Shown here: positions 1 through 9,964 of the stretch, one piece after another | How positions within the stretch are numbered: the first letter of the stretch is position 1 | How the letters are laid out: each line of letters opens with the position of its first letter | Source of the DNA: Streptomyces graminofaciens | GTDB taxonomy: Bacteria > Actinomycetota > Actinomycetes > Streptomycetales > Streptomycetaceae | Direction of reading: 5' to 3' | Assembly (NCBI RefSeq): GCF_030294945.1 | Contig: NZ_AP018448.1 | Coordinates: 9,458,501 to 9,522,500, forward strand | DNA: 64,000 nt | Made by a program: the position numbers and the translations under genes | Notes under the pieces: model-generated | Databases searched by the model: none | The model's input: only the letters and a program-made list of their open reading frames with translations | What the model was told of the DNA's origin: nothing

Positions 1-220
1 TGTGGCAGTCGCCCAGCTCCAGGCCGAGCGCGGCGTGCAGGTCGAGGCGGGCGTCCATGCAGGCCACGACCGCGACGCGGAGCACGGGCCGGGCGTCCAT
101 CCCGGGGTCGGTGAAGGCGGCGGCGTAACTCGCGTTGGCGTCGACGAGGCGATCGGTGACGGTGTCGCCCGCGAATATGGCGTCTTCGGGTCCGGTGGGA
201 ACTGATGCAGAAGTCGTCAT
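1..220 (-). CDS. Beta-carbonic anhydrase, 5' end only
   Basis: Reversible hydration of CO2 to bicarbonate by a cytoplasmic zinc enzyme. Only the first 73 codons are inside the window; the gene runs off the left edge. Reading the minus strand from the ATG at 220 gives a protein starting MTTSASVPTG, with CMDAR near residues 52-56. This is the CxDxR signature of beta-class carbonic anhydrases, whose Cys binds zinc and whose Asp-Arg pair controls the site. An in-frame ATG two codons upstream (226) is an alternative start; neither has a clear Shine-Dalgarno sequence. It is divergent from the dcw cluster. Family call is fairly secure from the motif and N-terminal pattern; the rest of the protein cannot be seen. 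Confidence 0.75.
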   Translation of the reverse strand, partial: MTTSASVPTGPEDAIFAGDTVTDRLVDANASYAAAFTDPGMDARPVLRVAVVACMDARLDLHAALGLELGDCH

Positions 221-634
221 AAGCATGACGGTACTGGTCACGGGGGCCGTAAGCCCTGTGTGAGAGAGGACAAAGAACCTCATTGAGGCTTGTTGTGAGG
301 TAACCCACACAGGGAGCGGAAACACGGCTGTACGGGTGATTGAACCGTGTTTGTCGCTCCGTTCCGGAGGGTCGTCGCGACGCGCAGGCCGGTTGATTGA
401 CCGCGAGAGGGCGTGGACTAGAGTGACGCGGAGCGGGAGGCGAGGCCCCCTGCTGGACTGAAATCCCAGGAGATCCGGCGACAGTCAGGCATCTCCCCAC
501 GTGCGCGGCGCGTACGTACGGCTCGGCCTCCTCCCGCTCCCGGTCGGCCGGCACTCCCCGGCGCCGGCAGGCCGCCCTTCGAGCGGCGGGGACCCGGCGG
601 TGCGGGACGCTCGCGCCGGACCTGAGAGGGCCCC
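221..634. promoter_or_regulatory. Divergent control region upstream of the dcw cluster
   Basis: This 414-bp stretch has no convincing gene. It holds a 9-bp inverted repeat (CCCTGTGTG at 254-262, CACACAGGG at 306-314), and a longer imperfect hairpin at 313-360 whose core is AAACACGG (320-327) against CCGTGTTT (345-352). A vegetative-type promoter, TTGACC-16 bp-TAGAGT, lies at 397-424 pointing toward rsmH, which would give a leader of about 200 nt. No MraZ gene and no obvious MraZ-box array is present. Function of the repeats is unknown; either divergent gene could use them. Confidence 0.4.
397..424 (+). promoter_or_regulatory. Candidate sigma-70-type promoter for rsmH/dcw
   Basis: TTGACC at 397-402 and TAGAGT at 419-424 with a 16-bp spacer, a good match to the vegetative (HrdB) consensus in a region otherwise poor in A+T. 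It is the best promoter match between the carbonic anhydrase gene and rsmH. Assigned by eye only. Confidence 0.4.
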
Positions 635-1591
635 TTGAGCAACAGCCGCCACGTCCCCGTCATGCTCCGGCAGTGCCTGGACATGCTGGCCCCGGCCCTC
701 ACGGAGCCCGGCGCCGTCGTGGTCGACTGCACACTCGGCCTCGGCGGCCACAGCGAGGCGCTGCTCACCCGGTTCCCCGAGGCCCGGCTCGTCGCCCTCG
801 ACCGGGACAAGGAGGCGCTGCGCCTGTCCGGAGAGCGGCTCGCGCCCTTCGGGGACCGGGCCACGCTCGTGCACGCCGTCTACGACGAGCTCCCCGACGT
901 GCTCGACCGCCTGGGCCTGCCGCGTGTCCAGGGCGTCCTGTTCGACCTCGGCGTCTCCTCCATGCAGCTCGACGAGGCCGACCGCGGGTTCGCGTACGCC
1001 CAGGACGCCCCCCTCGACATGCGCATGGACCAGACGACCGGCATCAGCGCGGCCGAGGTCCTCAACACCTACCCGGGGGGTGAACTCGTCCGCATCCTGC
1101 GCGCGTACGGCGAGGAGAAGCAGGCCAAGCGGATCGTCTCAGCGATCGTGCGCGAGCGGGACAAGGAGCCTTTCACCAACAGCGCGCGGCTCGTCGAGTT
1201 GATCCGCGACTCCCTGCCGCAGGCCGCCAAGCGCACCGGCGGCAACCCCGCCAAGCGGACCTTCCAGGCGCTGCGCATCGAGGTCAACGGCGAACTCGCC
1301 GTCCTGGAGCGGGCGATCCCCGCGGCCGTGAAGGCGCTCGCGGTCGGCGGCCGGATGGCCGTGCTGTCGTACCACTCGCTCGAGGACCGGCTGGTGAAGC
1401 AGGTGTTCGCGGCGGGCGCGGCGAACACTGCGCCTGCCGGGCTCCCAGTGATCCCCGAGCGCTACCAGCCCCGGCTCAAGCTCCTCACCCGTGGTGCCGA
1501 ACTTCCCACCGAGGAAGAGGTCGCCGAGAACCGGCGCGCGGCCCCGGCGCGGCTGCGCGGGGCCGAACGCATTCGGGAGGACGCCGAGTGA
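635..1591 (+). CDS. rsmH: 16S rRNA (cytosine-1402-N4)-methyltransferase RsmH (MraW)
   Basis: Transfers a methyl group from S-adenosylmethionine to N4 of C1402 in the 16S rRNA decoding site. The 318-residue length is normal for the family. The N-terminus HVPVML and the SAM-binding segment [14 protein letters not shown] (about residues 32-45) are diagnostic, as are [17 protein letters not shown] and LSYHSLEDR further on. The start is a TTG at 635, the most upstream start open to this frame, preceded by GAGAGGG; no ATG or GTG start fits the conserved N-terminus better. First gene of the dcw cluster; ftsL follows after 112 bp that hold a small hairpin (1653-1671, ACTGGCC/GGCCAGT). Confidence 0.95.
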   Translation: MSNSRHVPVMLRQCLDMLAPALTEPGAVVVDCTLGLGGHSEALLTRFPEARLVALDRDKEALRLSGERLAPFGDRATLVHAVYDELPDVLDRLGLPRVQGVLFDLGVSSMQLDEADRGFAYAQDAPLDMRMDQTTGISAAEVLNTYPGGELVRILRAYGEEKQAKRIVSAIVRERDKEPFTNSARLVELIRDSLPQAAKRTGGNPAKRTFQALRIEVNGELAVLERAIPAAVKALAVGGRMAVLSYHSLEDRLVKQVFAAGAANTAPAGLPVIPERYQPRLKLLTRGAELPTEEEVAENRRAAPARLRGAERIREDAE

Positions 1592-1703
1592 GGCGTACAC
1601 GGGGGCCGCACGACGTGCGTGATAGGGGACGGTGAGTGGGTCCGAACAGCGAACTGGCCGAGACGGCCAGTGAGTCCGGAAAGCAAACTCACAGGGAGGG
1701 CGT

Positions 1704-2204
1704 GTGAGTAGGAAACCCGAACTGAGGGGGCGGGCCGCCCGACTCGCACGGCTCCTCCCCGCGGGCCCCGGCCGAGCCGCCCGCACGCCCTTCGTCCTCC
1801 TCGTCGTCCTTCTCCTGGGCAGCGGTCTCATCGGCCTCCTGGTGCTGAACTCCGCGCTCAGCGAAGGGGCGTTCAAACTCGACGACCTCCAGGACGACGT
1901 GAAGAGCTACACCGACGAGGAGCAGGCGCTGCAACGGGACGTGGACGCCTACTCCGCCCCCGACTCGCTCCAGCGCCGCGCCCGCGAGCTGGGCATGGTC
2001 CCCGGCGGCGACCCGGCCTTCCTGAACCCCGACGGCACGGTCAGGGGCGTCCCCGGGCCCGCCGGAATCCAGCAGTCCATGGTGCACAGCCCCGTCGTCC
2101 TCGCCCCCGAGATGATCGGCTCCGTACCGCTCCTGCCTCCCACGCCCACCCCCACGACCCCCTCCGCACAGCCCACCCAGCCCTCGACGAACCCCGGCAG
2201 GTGA
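1704..2204 (+). CDS. ftsL: Cell division protein FtsL (septum-formation initiator family)
   Basis: Small bitopic division protein expected to act with FtsB/DivIC and FtsQ to activate the FtsW-FtsI septal synthase. The 166-residue product has a basic N-terminus, one membrane helix (about 30-50, rich in V/L) and an extracytoplasmic region with a short coiled-coil-like stretch followed by SLQRRARELGMVPGGDPAF, the usual end of this family's conserved part. The C-terminal 50 residues are Pro/Thr-rich and likely disordered. GTG start with GGGAGGG upstream. The stop overlaps the ftsI start by 4 bp (GTGA), which points to translational coupling. Identity rests on topology and position, as FtsL sequence is poorly conserved. 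Confidence 0.85.
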   Translation: MSRKPELRGRAARLARLLPAGPGRAARTPFVLLVVLLLGSGLIGLLVLNSALSEGAFKLDDLQDDVKSYTDEEQALQRDVDAYSAPDSLQRRARELGMVPGGDPAFLNPDGTVRGVPGPAGIQQSMVHSPVVLAPEMIGSVPLLPPTPTPTTPSAQPTQPSTNPGR

Positions 2205-4177
2205 CGGAAGTGGCCGATTCAGGCAGGCAACCCCCCCGCCGGCGCGTACCCGGCCCCGCCAAGCCGGTGCGTCCCGGCGGCCAGCAGCGCCGTCCGGGCC
2301 CCGGCGCCCGTCCCGCCGCGCAGCGCCGCCCGGGCACGCCCCGGCAGTCGGCCGCGCGCACCATCCGCCTGGGCAGCCCACGGCCCCGGCTGCGCATGGT
2401 GAGCCTCGCGCTGACCCTGGTGATGCTCGCCTTCGTCGTACGACTCCTCCAGGTGCAGGCCGTCGACGCGAGCGAGTACGCGGCCAAGGCCGACCAGAAC
2501 CGTTACGTCGGCCGCGTCCTGGCCGCCGAGCGCGGCGGGATCACCGACCGCAACGGCGTCGAACTGGCCATCAGCACGGACGCCAACGACATCACCGCCG
2601 ACCCCATGATGTTCACGCGCAAACAGCTGAAGATCGACGACGGGCCCGAGCAGGCGGCCGCGCTCCTCGCCCCGATCCTCGGCGCCGACCAGGAGACGAT
2701 CGCGGAGAAGCTGCGCACGAAGAACACCCGCTACACCTTGCTCGCCCGCCGCCAGACGCCCCAGGTCTGGAACCAGATCAGCGACCTGAAGACCGCGCTC
2801 GCCAAGAAGGCCAAGGACGACCGCGGCACGGTCAACGTGCTCGCCGGCGTCTTCCAGGAGCCCAGCAGCAAGCGCGTGTACCCCAACGGCGACCTCGCCG
2901 CCGGGATACTGGGCTGGGTCAACGCCGAGGGCAAGGGCGGCGGTGGTGTCGAGCAGCAGCTGAACAGCGTGCTGTCCGGCAAGGACGGCAAGATCCGCTA
3001 CGCCCAGTCCGGCGGCCGTCTCGTACCCACCGCGGGCTCCACCGAGACCCCGGCCGTGGCCGGCTCCGACGTCGAGCTGACCATCGACCGCGACATCCAG
3101 TGGGCCGCGCAGAACGCCATCTCCGAGCAGGTGAAGAAGTCCAAGGCGGACCGCGGCTATGTGATAGTGCAGGACACCAGGACCGGAGAGATCCTCGCGA
3201 TGGCGAACTCTCCCGGTTTCGACCCGGGCGACCTCACCAAGGCCGACCCGGACGCGCTCGGCAACGGCGCCCTCCAGGACGCCTACGAGCCCGGCTCCAC
3301 CGCCAAGGTCCTGTCGATGGCCGCCGTACTGGAGGAGAACGTCGCCACGCCCGAGACACATGTCACCGTGCCCAACCGGCTGCACCGCGGCGACCGTCTC
3401 TTCAAGGACGACATCGACCACCCCACCTGGTACCTGACGCTCAACGGCGTCCTCGCCAAGTCCAGCAACATCGGCACCATCCTGGCCGTCGGCCAGCTCG
3501 GCAACACGCAGCAGCGGGTCAACCAGGTCCTCTACTCCTACCTGCGCAAATTCGGCCTCGGCAGCTACAGCGGGCTCGACTTCCCCGGCGAGACCAAGGG
3601 CATCCTCGCCGCGCCGGACAAGTGGTCGACCTCGCAGCAGTACACGATCCCCTTCGGCCAGGGCGTCTCCCTGAACGCCATGCAGGCGGCGTCCGTCTAC
3701 TCGACGATCGCCAACGGCGGCGTACGCGTGGAGCCCACCCTCGTACGAGGCACCAAGGGACCCGACGGCCGGTTCACCCCCGCCGCGAAGCCGAAGAAGA
3801 ACCGGGTCATCAGCGAGAAGACGGCGAAGACCCTCGCCCGGATGCTGGAGTCCGTGGTGGACGACGAGGAGGGCACCGGCACCAAGGCGCGCATCCCCGG
3901 CTACCGGGTGGCGGGCAAGACGGGCACGGCCAACCGCGTGGATCCGGCCACCGGCAGATACCACGGCTACACCTCGTCGTTCGCCGGGTTCGCACCCGCG
4001 GACAACCCGAGGATCACCGTCTACTGCGCGATCCAGAACGCCACCACGGGCAGCTACTTCGGCGGCCAGATCTGCGGTCCCATCTACAAGGAGGTCATGG
4101 AGTTCGCCCTGAAGACACTCCAGGTCCCGCCCACGGGGGCGAAGCCCGCGAACCTGCCGGTGTCCTTCACGCCCTGA
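2201..4177 (+). CDS. ftsI: Septal peptidoglycan transpeptidase FtsI (class B PBP3)
   Basis: Cross-links septal peptidoglycan in complex with FtsW. The 658-residue protein has a long Pro/Arg-rich cytoplasmic tail (1-64), one membrane helix (about 65-82), a pedestal domain and a C-terminal transpeptidase domain. All three penicillin-binding motifs are visible: SxxK at Ser366 (STAK), SxN at 421-423 (SSN) and KTG at 573-575 (KTGT). GTG start overlaps the ftsL stop; another in-frame GTG lies 9 bp downstream at 2210. In Streptomyces this enzyme is needed for sporulation septation rather than for hyphal growth (family knowledge). It is followed by a 208-bp gap before murE that could hold a separate promoter. 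Confidence 0.95.
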   Translation: MTEVADSGRQPPRRRVPGPAKPVRPGGQQRRPGPGARPAAQRRPGTPRQSAARTIRLGSPRPRLRMVSLALTLVMLAFVVRLLQVQAVDASEYAAKADQNRYVGRVLAAERGGITDRNGVELAISTDANDITADPMMFTRKQLKIDDGPEQAAALLAPILGADQETIAEKLRTKNTRYTLLARRQTPQVWNQISDLKTALAKKAKDDRGTVNVLAGVFQEPSSKRVYPNGDLAAGILGWVNAEGKGGGGVEQQLNSVLSGKDGKIRYAQSGGRLVPTAGSTETPAVAGSDVELTIDRDIQWAAQNAISEQVKKSKADRGYVIVQDTRTGEILAMANSPGFDPGDLTKADPDALGNGALQDAYEPGSTAKVLSMAAVLEENVATPETHVTVPNRLHRGDRLFKDDIDHPTWYLTLNGVLAKSSNIGTILAVGQLGNTQQRVNQVLYSYLRKFGLGSYSGLDFPGETKGILAAPDKWSTSQQYTIPFGQGVSLNAMQAASVYSTIANGGVRVEPTLVRGTKGPDGRFTPAAKPKKNRVISEKTAKTLARMLESVVDDEEGTGTKARIPGYRVAGKTGTANRVDPATGRYHGYTSSFAGFAPADNPRITVYCAIQNATTGSYFGGQICGPIYKEVMEFALKTLQVPPTGAKPANLPVSFTP

Positions 4178-4385
4178 CCCGCACCCTGATCACTTCGCCC
4201 TACCTGTTGATCAGCGCAAACCAGCCAGGAACTGAGTCGTGACCATGATCACTCCCGACCCCGGGGACCGCGCACCGGCGCACCCCTCGCACAAACCCTC
4301 GCTTCGCTCCGGCGGGGGTACGCCCGGTACGCTCACCGCCGTGCCACACGCTGATCAGTCCCAAACCACCCAGAAGGGCGTTCCC

Positions 4386-5906
4386 GTGACATACCCGGGC
4401 CCGCCACGACCGGTCCATGTCTCCGCCACGCCCCTCGCGGAACTCGCCGATCAGCTGGGTGCCGAGCAGCCACAGGGCGCCGCGGAGGTCACGGGCATCA
4501 CCCACGACTCGCGCGCCGTCCGCCCCGGCGACGTCTACGCCGCGCTGCCCGGTGCCCGGCTGCACGGCGCCGACTTCGTGACCCAGGCCGTCGGCCTCGG
4601 CGCCGTCGCCGTGCTCACCGACCCGAGCGGCGCCGAGCGCGCCACGGCGACGGGCCTGCCCGTCCTGGTCGTCGAGGACCCGCGCGGACGGATGGGCGAC
4701 CTGGCGTCCACGATCTACGGCCACCCCGGCCGGGACCTGCTCCGGATCGGCATCACCGGCACGTCGGGCAAGACCACCACCGCCTACCTCGTCGAGGGCG
4801 GCCTGGGGGCCTCCCGGCCCACCGGGCTCATCGGCACGGTCGAGACGCGCATCGGCGACGAGCGCATCAAGTCCGAGCGGACCACGCCCGAGGCCACCGA
4901 CCTCCAGGCCCTGTTCGCCGTCATGCGCGAACGCGGTGTCGAGGCGGTCGCCATGGAGGTCTCCAGCCACGCGCTGGTCCTCGGCCGGGTCGACGGCTGT
5001 GTCTTCGACATCGCCGTCTTCAACAACCTCAGCCCGGAGCACATGGAGTTCCACTCCGACATGGAGGACTACTTCCGGGCCAAGGCGCAGCTGTTCACAC
5101 CGGAACGCAGCAGGCTCGGCGTGGTCAACATCGACGACGAGTACGGCCGCAGGCTCACGAAGGAGGCGACGGTCCCCGTCGTCACGTTCTCCGCCGAGGG
5201 CCACCCCGACGCCGACTGGCGGGCCGAGGACGTGCAGATCGGCCCGATGGACTCGGCGTTCACCGTGATCGGTCCCAAGGGGGAGCGGATCACCGCCAGG
5301 TCGCCGCTCGCGGGACCCTTCAACGTCGCCAACACCCTCGCCGCGATCGTCGCCCTCGCCGCCGCCGGGCTCGACCCGCAGACCGCCGCCGACGGCATCG
5401 CCGCGGTGCCGGGCGTGCCGGGCCGACTGGAGCGCGTGGACGCCGGGCAGCCGTATCTGGCGGTCGTCGACTACGCGCACAAGACGGACGCCGTCGAGTC
5501 GGTCCTCAAGGCGCTGCGCAAGGTCACCAAGGGCGGGCTGCACGTCGTCCTCGGCTGCGGCGGCGACCGGGACCGCACCAAGCGCGCGCCGATGGGCGCC
5601 GCGGTGGCCCGGCTCGCCGACACCGCCGTACTGACCTCCGACAACCCCCGCTCCGAGGACCCCTTGGCGATCCTCGCGACCATGCTCGAGGGCGCGGCGT
5701 CCGTGCCGGCGCACGAGCGCGGCGAGGTCCTCCTCTTCGAGGACCGGGCCGCCGCGATCGCCGCGGCGGTTGCCCGCGCCCAGCCGGGCGACACCGTGCT
5801 GGTCGCGGGCAAGGGCCACGAGCAGGGCCAGGACATCGCCGGCGTGGTACGTCCCTTCGACGACCGCCAGGTGCTTCGCGAAGCTATCCAGCAGACCCAG
5901 GGATGA
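4386..5906 (+). CDS. murE: UDP-MurNAc-L-Ala-D-Glu:diaminopimelate ligase MurE
   Basis: Adds diaminopimelate to UDP-MurNAc-L-Ala-D-Glu with ATP in the cytoplasm; in Streptomyces the substrate is expected to be LL-DAP. The Mur-ligase P-loop TGTSGKTTT and the C-terminal TSDNPRSEDP segment, whose DNPR loop reads the DAP side chain, are both present. The GTG at 4386 is chosen because GAAGGGCG sits just upstream and the product (506 residues) then begins close to the conserved region. The frame is open further upstream, with GTG codons at 4341 and 4239, but that extension is Pro/Gly-rich and not Mur-like. Four base pairs separate it from murF. Confidence 0.93.
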   Translation: MTYPGPPRPVHVSATPLAELADQLGAEQPQGAAEVTGITHDSRAVRPGDVYAALPGARLHGADFVTQAVGLGAVAVLTDPSGAERATATGLPVLVVEDPRGRMGDLASTIYGHPGRDLLRIGITGTSGKTTTAYLVEGGLGASRPTGLIGTVETRIGDERIKSERTTPEATDLQALFAVMRERGVEAVAMEVSSHALVLGRVDGCVFDIAVFNNLSPEHMEFHSDMEDYFRAKAQLFTPERSRLGVVNIDDEYGRRLTKEATVPVVTFSAEGHPDADWRAEDVQIGPMDSAFTVIGPKGERITARSPLAGPFNVANTLAAIVALAAAGLDPQTAADGIAAVPGVPGRLERVDAGQPYLAVVDYAHKTDAVESVLKALRKVTKGGLHVVLGCGGDRDRTKRAPMGAAVARLADTAVLTSDNPRSEDPLAILATMLEGAASVPAHERGEVLLFEDRAAAIAAAVARAQPGDTVLVAGKGHEQGQDIAGVVRPFDDRQVLREAIQQTQG

Positions 5907-5910
5907 ACTT

Positions 5911-7317
5911 GTGATCGCCCTCTCTCTCGCCGAGATCGCAGAAGTCGTCGGCGGGCAGACCCACGACATACCGGATCCGTCGGTCCAGGTCACCGGACCG
6001 GTCGTCCGGGACTCCCGCGACGTGGGGCCCGGCAGCCTCTTCGTCGCCTTCGTCGGCGAGCGCGTCGACGGACACGACTACGCGGCCGCGGTCGTCGAGG
6101 CGGGCGCGGCAGCGGTGCTGGCGTCCCGCCCCGTCGGCGTGCCCGCGATCGTCGTACGGGACGTCCAGACGGCCCTCGGCGCCCTCGCCCGGCACGTCGT
6201 GACGAAGCTCGGCACGACCCTCGTGGCCCTCACCGGCTCCGCGGGCAAGACCAGCACCAAGGACCTGATCGCCCAGGTGCTCCGGCGCAAGGCGCCGACC
6301 GTCTTCACGCCCGGCTCCCTCAACAACGAGATCGGGTTGCCGCTCACCGCCCTCAGCGCCACCGAGGAAACCCGTTTCCTCGTCCTGGAGATGGGCGCCA
6401 GAGGCATCGGCCACATCCGCTACCTCACCGATCTGACCCCGCCGAAGGTCGGCCTCGTCCTCAATGTCGGCACCGCCCACATCGGCGAGTTCGGCGGCCG
6501 GGAGCAGATCGCCGAGGCGAAGGGCGAGTTGGTCGAGGCCCTGCCGGAGGACGGCGCCGCGATCCTCAACGCCGACGACCCCCTCGTACGCGCGATGGCA
6601 TCCCGTACGAAGGCCAGGGTGATCCTCTTCGGAGAGTCCGACGAAGCGGACGTACGGGCGGAGAACGTACGGCTCACGGACGCCGGACAGCCCGCCTTCA
6701 GACTTCACACACCCTCCGGTGCAAGCGATGTGACCATGCGCCTGTACGGTGAGCACCACGTGTCGAACGCGCTCGCAGCGGCCGCCGTCGCCCATGAGCT
6801 GGGCATGTCCGCGGAAGAGATCGCCACCGCGCTCTCCGAGGCGGGCTCCCTCTCCCGCTGGCGGATGGAGGTCACCGAGCGCCCGGACGGCGTGACGGTC
6901 GTCAACGACGCCTACAACGCGAACCCCGAGTCCATGCGAGCCGCTCTGCGCGCGCTCGCGGCGATGGGCAAGGGGCGGCGGACCTGGGCGGTGCTCGGCA
7001 AGATGGCCGAGCTCGGGGACGAATCGCTCGCCGAGCACGACGCGGTCGGACGGCTAGCCGTCCGGCTCAACGTCAGCAAGCTCGTCGCGGTCGGGGGCAG
7101 GGAAGCGTCCTGGCTGCAACTGGGCGCATATAACGAGGGTTCGTGGGGTGAGGAGTCGGTGCACGTGTCCGACGCACAGGCGGCGGTCGACCTGTTGCGC
7201 AGTCAGTTGCGCCCGGGAGACGTCGTACTCGTGAAGGCGTCCCGGTCGGTCGGGCTCGAGAGCGTGGCGCAGGCGCTGCTCGACAGCGGCAACGAGGGTG
7301 AGGTTGCCGCCCGATGA
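5911..7317 (+). CDS. murF: UDP-MurNAc-tripeptide:D-Ala-D-Ala ligase MurF
   Basis: Completes the cytoplasmic UDP-MurNAc-pentapeptide by adding D-alanyl-D-alanine, using ATP. 468 residues, normal for MurF. The order is an N-terminal substrate domain ([12 protein letters not shown]), the central ATPase P-loop [10 protein letters not shown] (about residues 110-119), an [16 protein letters not shown] segment, and a C-terminal domain with [11 protein letters not shown] and LGKMAELG. The GTG at 5911 lies 4 bp after the murE stop with AGGGA upstream; the frame stays open upstream within murE but that part is not conserved. The stop overlaps the mraY start (ATGA). Confidence 0.94.
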   Translation: MIALSLAEIAEVVGGQTHDIPDPSVQVTGPVVRDSRDVGPGSLFVAFVGERVDGHDYAAAVVEAGAAAVLASRPVGVPAIVVRDVQTALGALARHVVTKLGTTLVALTGSAGKTSTKDLIAQVLRRKAPTVFTPGSLNNEIGLPLTALSATEETRFLVLEMGARGIGHIRYLTDLTPPKVGLVLNVGTAHIGEFGGREQIAEAKGELVEALPEDGAAILNADDPLVRAMASRTKARVILFGESDEADVRAENVRLTDAGQPAFRLHTPSGASDVTMRLYGEHHVSNALAAAAVAHELGMSAEEIATALSEAGSLSRWRMEVTERPDGVTVVNDAYNANPESMRAALRALAAMGKGRRTWAVLGKMAELGDESLAEHDAVGRLAVRLNVSKLVAVGGREASWLQLGAYNEGSWGEESVHVSDAQAAVDLLRSQLRPGDVVLVKASRSVGLESVAQALLDSGNEGEVAAR

Positions 7318-8387
7318 TGAAGCAGATCCTGTTCGCAGGAGTCATTGGCCTCTTCCTGACCCTGGTCGGCACCCCGCTGCTGATCAAGCTGCTGGCCCGC
7401 AAGGGCTACGGTCAGTACATCCGCGACGACGGCCCGCGCGAGCACGCCAGCAAGCGCGGTACGCCGACGATGGGTGGTATCGCCTTCATCCTGGCGACGA
7501 TCGTGGCGTACTTCCTGGCCAAGGTGATCACGGGCCAGCCGCCGGCCTTCTCCGGTCTGCTGGTGCTCGGCCTGATGGGCGGCATGGGCCTGGTCGGCTT
7601 CCTCGACGACTACATCAAGATCGTCAAGCGCCGTTCGCTGGGTCTGCGGGCCAAGGCCAAGATGGCCGGCCAGCTGATCGTCGGCATCGGATTCGCGGTC
7701 CTCGCACTGCAGTTCCCGGACGCCCGCGACCAGACGCCGGCCTCCACCAAGATCTCCTTCGTCCAGGACTTCGGCTGGACGATCGGCCCGGTGCTGTTCG
7801 TCATCTGGGCCCTGTTCATGATCCTCGCCATGTCGAACGGCGTGAACCTGACCGACGGTCTGGACGGCCTCGCCACCGGCGCCTCCGTGCTCGTCTTCGG
7901 CGCCTACACGTTCATCGGTGTCTGGCAGTTCCAGGAGTCCTGCGCCAACACGGAGGCCCTGACCAACCCGGCCGCCTGTTACGAGGTACGAGATCCACTG
8001 GACCTCGCGATCGTGGCCTCCGCGCTGATGGGCGCCTGCCTCGGCTTCCTGTGGTGGAACACCTCGCCCGCGAAGATCTTCATGGGTGACACCGGTTCGC
8101 TGGCCCTCGGCGGCGCGCTCGCGGGTCTCGCGATCTGCTCCCGCACCGAGCTGCTGCTCGCGCTCCTCGGCGGTCTGTTCGTCCTCATCACGATGTCGGT
8201 CGTCATCCAGGTCGGCTCGTTCAAACTCACCGGCAAGCGTGTCTTCCGAATGGCGCCACTCCAGCACCACTTCGAGCTCAAGGGCTGGTCCGAGGTCCTT
8301 GTCGTGGTCCGTTTCTGGATCATCCAGGGCATCTGTGTGATCGTCGGACTGGGTCTCTTCTACGCGGGATGGGCAGCAGACAAGTGA
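7314..8387 (+). CDS. mraY: Phospho-MurNAc-pentapeptide transferase MraY
   Basis: Integral membrane enzyme that moves phospho-MurNAc-pentapeptide onto undecaprenyl phosphate to form lipid I. The 357-residue protein has about ten hydrophobic helices. Conserved family sites are seen: GTPTMGG, the DDY motif in [17 protein letters not shown], and [10 protein letters not shown], plus [11 protein letters not shown] in the C-terminal loop. The ATG at 7314 overlaps the murF stop; a second ATG is the next codon at 7317. GAGGGTGAGG upstream is a workable ribosome-binding site. The 3' end overlaps murD. Confidence 0.96.
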   Translation: MMKQILFAGVIGLFLTLVGTPLLIKLLARKGYGQYIRDDGPREHASKRGTPTMGGIAFILATIVAYFLAKVITGQPPAFSGLLVLGLMGGMGLVGFLDDYIKIVKRRSLGLRAKAKMAGQLIVGIGFAVLALQFPDARDQTPASTKISFVQDFGWTIGPVLFVIWALFMILAMSNGVNLTDGLDGLATGASVLVFGAYTFIGVWQFQESCANTEALTNPAACYEVRDPLDLAIVASALMGACLGFLWWNTSPAKIFMGDTGSLALGGALAGLAICSRTELLLALLGGLFVLITMSVVIQVGSFKLTGKRVFRMAPLQHHFELKGWSEVLVVVRFWIIQGICVIVGLGLFYAGWAADK

Positions 8388-9805
8388 CCGACTGGCAGGG
8401 GAAGCACGTCACCGTCGCCGGACTGGGAGTCTCCGGCATCCCGGCGGCCAAGGTCCTGCACGGCCTCGGCGCGGTCGTCACGGTCGTCAACGACGGCGAC
8501 GACGAGCGCGCCCGGGCCCAGGCCGCCGAACTGGAGGCGCTCGGCATCACCGTGCGCCTCGGCGACGGGGCGACCCTGCCCGAGGGCACCGAGCTGATCG
8601 TCACCGCCCCCGGCTGGAAGCCGGACAAGCCGCTGTTCGAGGCGGCCCGTGCGGCCGGCCTGGAGATCTGGGGCGACGTCGAACTGGCCTGGCGGCTGCG
8701 GGGGCGGGACGGCAGAGAAGCGGCACCGTGGCTGGCCGTCACGGGCACCAACGGCAAGACCACCACCGTGCAGATGCTCGCCTCCATCCTGACGGCGGCG
8801 GGCCTGCGCACGGCCGCCGTCGGCAACATCGGGGTCTCGCTGCTGGACGCGGTCCTCGGCGAGGAGCAGTACGACGTCCTCGCCGTGGAGTTGTCCAGCT
8901 ACCAGCTCCACTGGGCGCCCTCGCTGCGCGCCCACTCCGCCGTAGTCCTCAACCTCGCCCCCGACCACCTCGACTGGCACGGCTCCATGGAGGCGTACGC
9001 CAGGGACAAGGGCCGTGTCTACGAGGGCAATCGGGTCGCCTGCGTCTACAACGCGGCCGACAAGGCCACCGAGGACCTGGTGCGCGAGGCGGACGTCGAG
9101 GAGGGCTGCCGGGCCATCGGCTTCACGCTCGGCACGCCCGGCCCGTCCCAACTCGGCGTCGTCGAGGGCATCCTGGTCGACCGGGCCTTCGTCGAGAACC
9201 GGCAGAAGAACGCCCAGGAACTCGCCGAGGTCGCGGACGTCAACCCGCCGGCCCCGCACAACGTCGCCAACGCCCTCGCGGCCGCGGCCCTCGCCCGGGC
9301 CTTCGGAGTGCCCCCCAAGGCCGTACGGGACGGTCTGCGGGCCTTCACGCCGGACGCGCACCGCATCGCGCACGTGGCCGACGTGGACGGCGTCGCGTAC
9401 GTCGACGACTCCAAGGCCACCAACACGCATGCGGCGGAAGCCTCGTTGGCGGCGTACGAGTCGATCGTGTGGATCGCGGGCGGGCTCGCCAAGGGCGCGG
9501 CCTTCGACGAACTGGTCGCCAAGTCGGCGAAGCGGCTTCGGGGTGTGGTGCTGATCGGCGCGGATCGCGCGCTGATCCGCGAAGCGCTCGCGCGACACGC
9601 GCCGGAAGTGCCGGTCGTCGACCTCGACCGGACCGACACTGGGGCGATGCTCGCGGCCGTCCGCGAGGCGCGGCGGCTCTCCGAGCGGGGGGACACGGTT
9701 CTCCTGGCCCCTGCCTGTGCCTCCATGGACATGTTCACCAACTACAACAAGCGCGGGGAAGCGTTCGCGGACGCCGTTCGTGAACTCGCCTCCGCCGACG
9801 GCTGA
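8369..9805 (+). CDS. murD: UDP-MurNAc-L-alanine:D-glutamate ligase MurD
   Basis: Adds D-glutamate to UDP-MurNAc-L-Ala with ATP. 478 residues with an N-terminal Rossmann-like UDP-binding domain ([15 protein letters not shown]), the ATPase P-loop TGTNGKTTT (about residues 128-136), [13 protein letters not shown], and a C-terminal domain with [10 protein letters not shown]. The ATG at 8369 overlaps mraY by 19 bp. A GTG at 8384 gives a GTGA overlap with the mraY stop and has better upstream spacing from GGGATGGG, so it is an equally good start and would remove five residues. Followed by a 158-bp gap before the ftsW start. Confidence 0.94.
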   Translation: MGSRQVTDWQGKHVTVAGLGVSGIPAAKVLHGLGAVVTVVNDGDDERARAQAAELEALGITVRLGDGATLPEGTELIVTAPGWKPDKPLFEAARAAGLEIWGDVELAWRLRGRDGREAAPWLAVTGTNGKTTTVQMLASILTAAGLRTAAVGNIGVSLLDAVLGEEQYDVLAVELSSYQLHWAPSLRAHSAVVLNLAPDHLDWHGSMEAYARDKGRVYEGNRVACVYNAADKATEDLVREADVEEGCRAIGFTLGTPGPSQLGVVEGILVDRAFVENRQKNAQELAEVADVNPPAPHNVANALAAAALARAFGVPPKAVRDGLRAFTPDAHRIAHVADVDGVAYVDDSKATNTHAAEASLAAYESIVWIAGGLAKGAAFDELVAKSAKRLRGVVLIGADRALIREALARHAPEVPVVDLDRTDTGAMLAAVREARRLSERGDTVLLAPACASMDMFTNYNKRGEAFADAVRELASADG

Positions 9806-9853
9806 CCTGAGCCCGCCTTGCCTGGCGGCGCCAGGCGACATTGGGAGGGACGC

Positions 9854-9964
9854 GTGACACGGATGCGGTCGGGGCATCGTCGGCGGCTGTCCGCCGACGG
9901 CACGGCGCTGTGCCGGTCCGTCCGGCCCTGCGGGACGTCCTCCCCCAGCGGCGGGGGTCGCTGA
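9854..9964 (+). CDS. Possible 36-residue ORF coupled to ftsW
   Basis: In the gap between murD and ftsW a GTG at 9854 is preceded at good spacing by GGGAGGGA, the strongest ribosome-binding site in this interval. The frame runs 36 codons and ends in TGA at 9962-9964, which shares its A with the ATG of ftsW (TGATG). The product is Arg/Gly/Ser-rich, begins MTRMRSGHRRR and matches no family I recognise. It may be a coupling leader that feeds ribosomes onto ftsW, or the ribosome-binding site may serve a longer ftsW form. Low confidence as a real protein. Confidence 0.3.
   Translation: MTRMRSGHRRRLSADGTALCRSVRPCGTSSPSGGGR

Noticed and set aside
278..288. CCTCATTGAGG, also found at 22343-22353 in the ileS leader
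   Set aside because: An 11-bp palindrome occurring twice in 64 kb, once inside a structured T-box, is most likely chance.
2219..3964. 581-codon open frame antisense to ftsI
   Set aside because: Shadow of ftsI codons; no start signal or recognisable domain.
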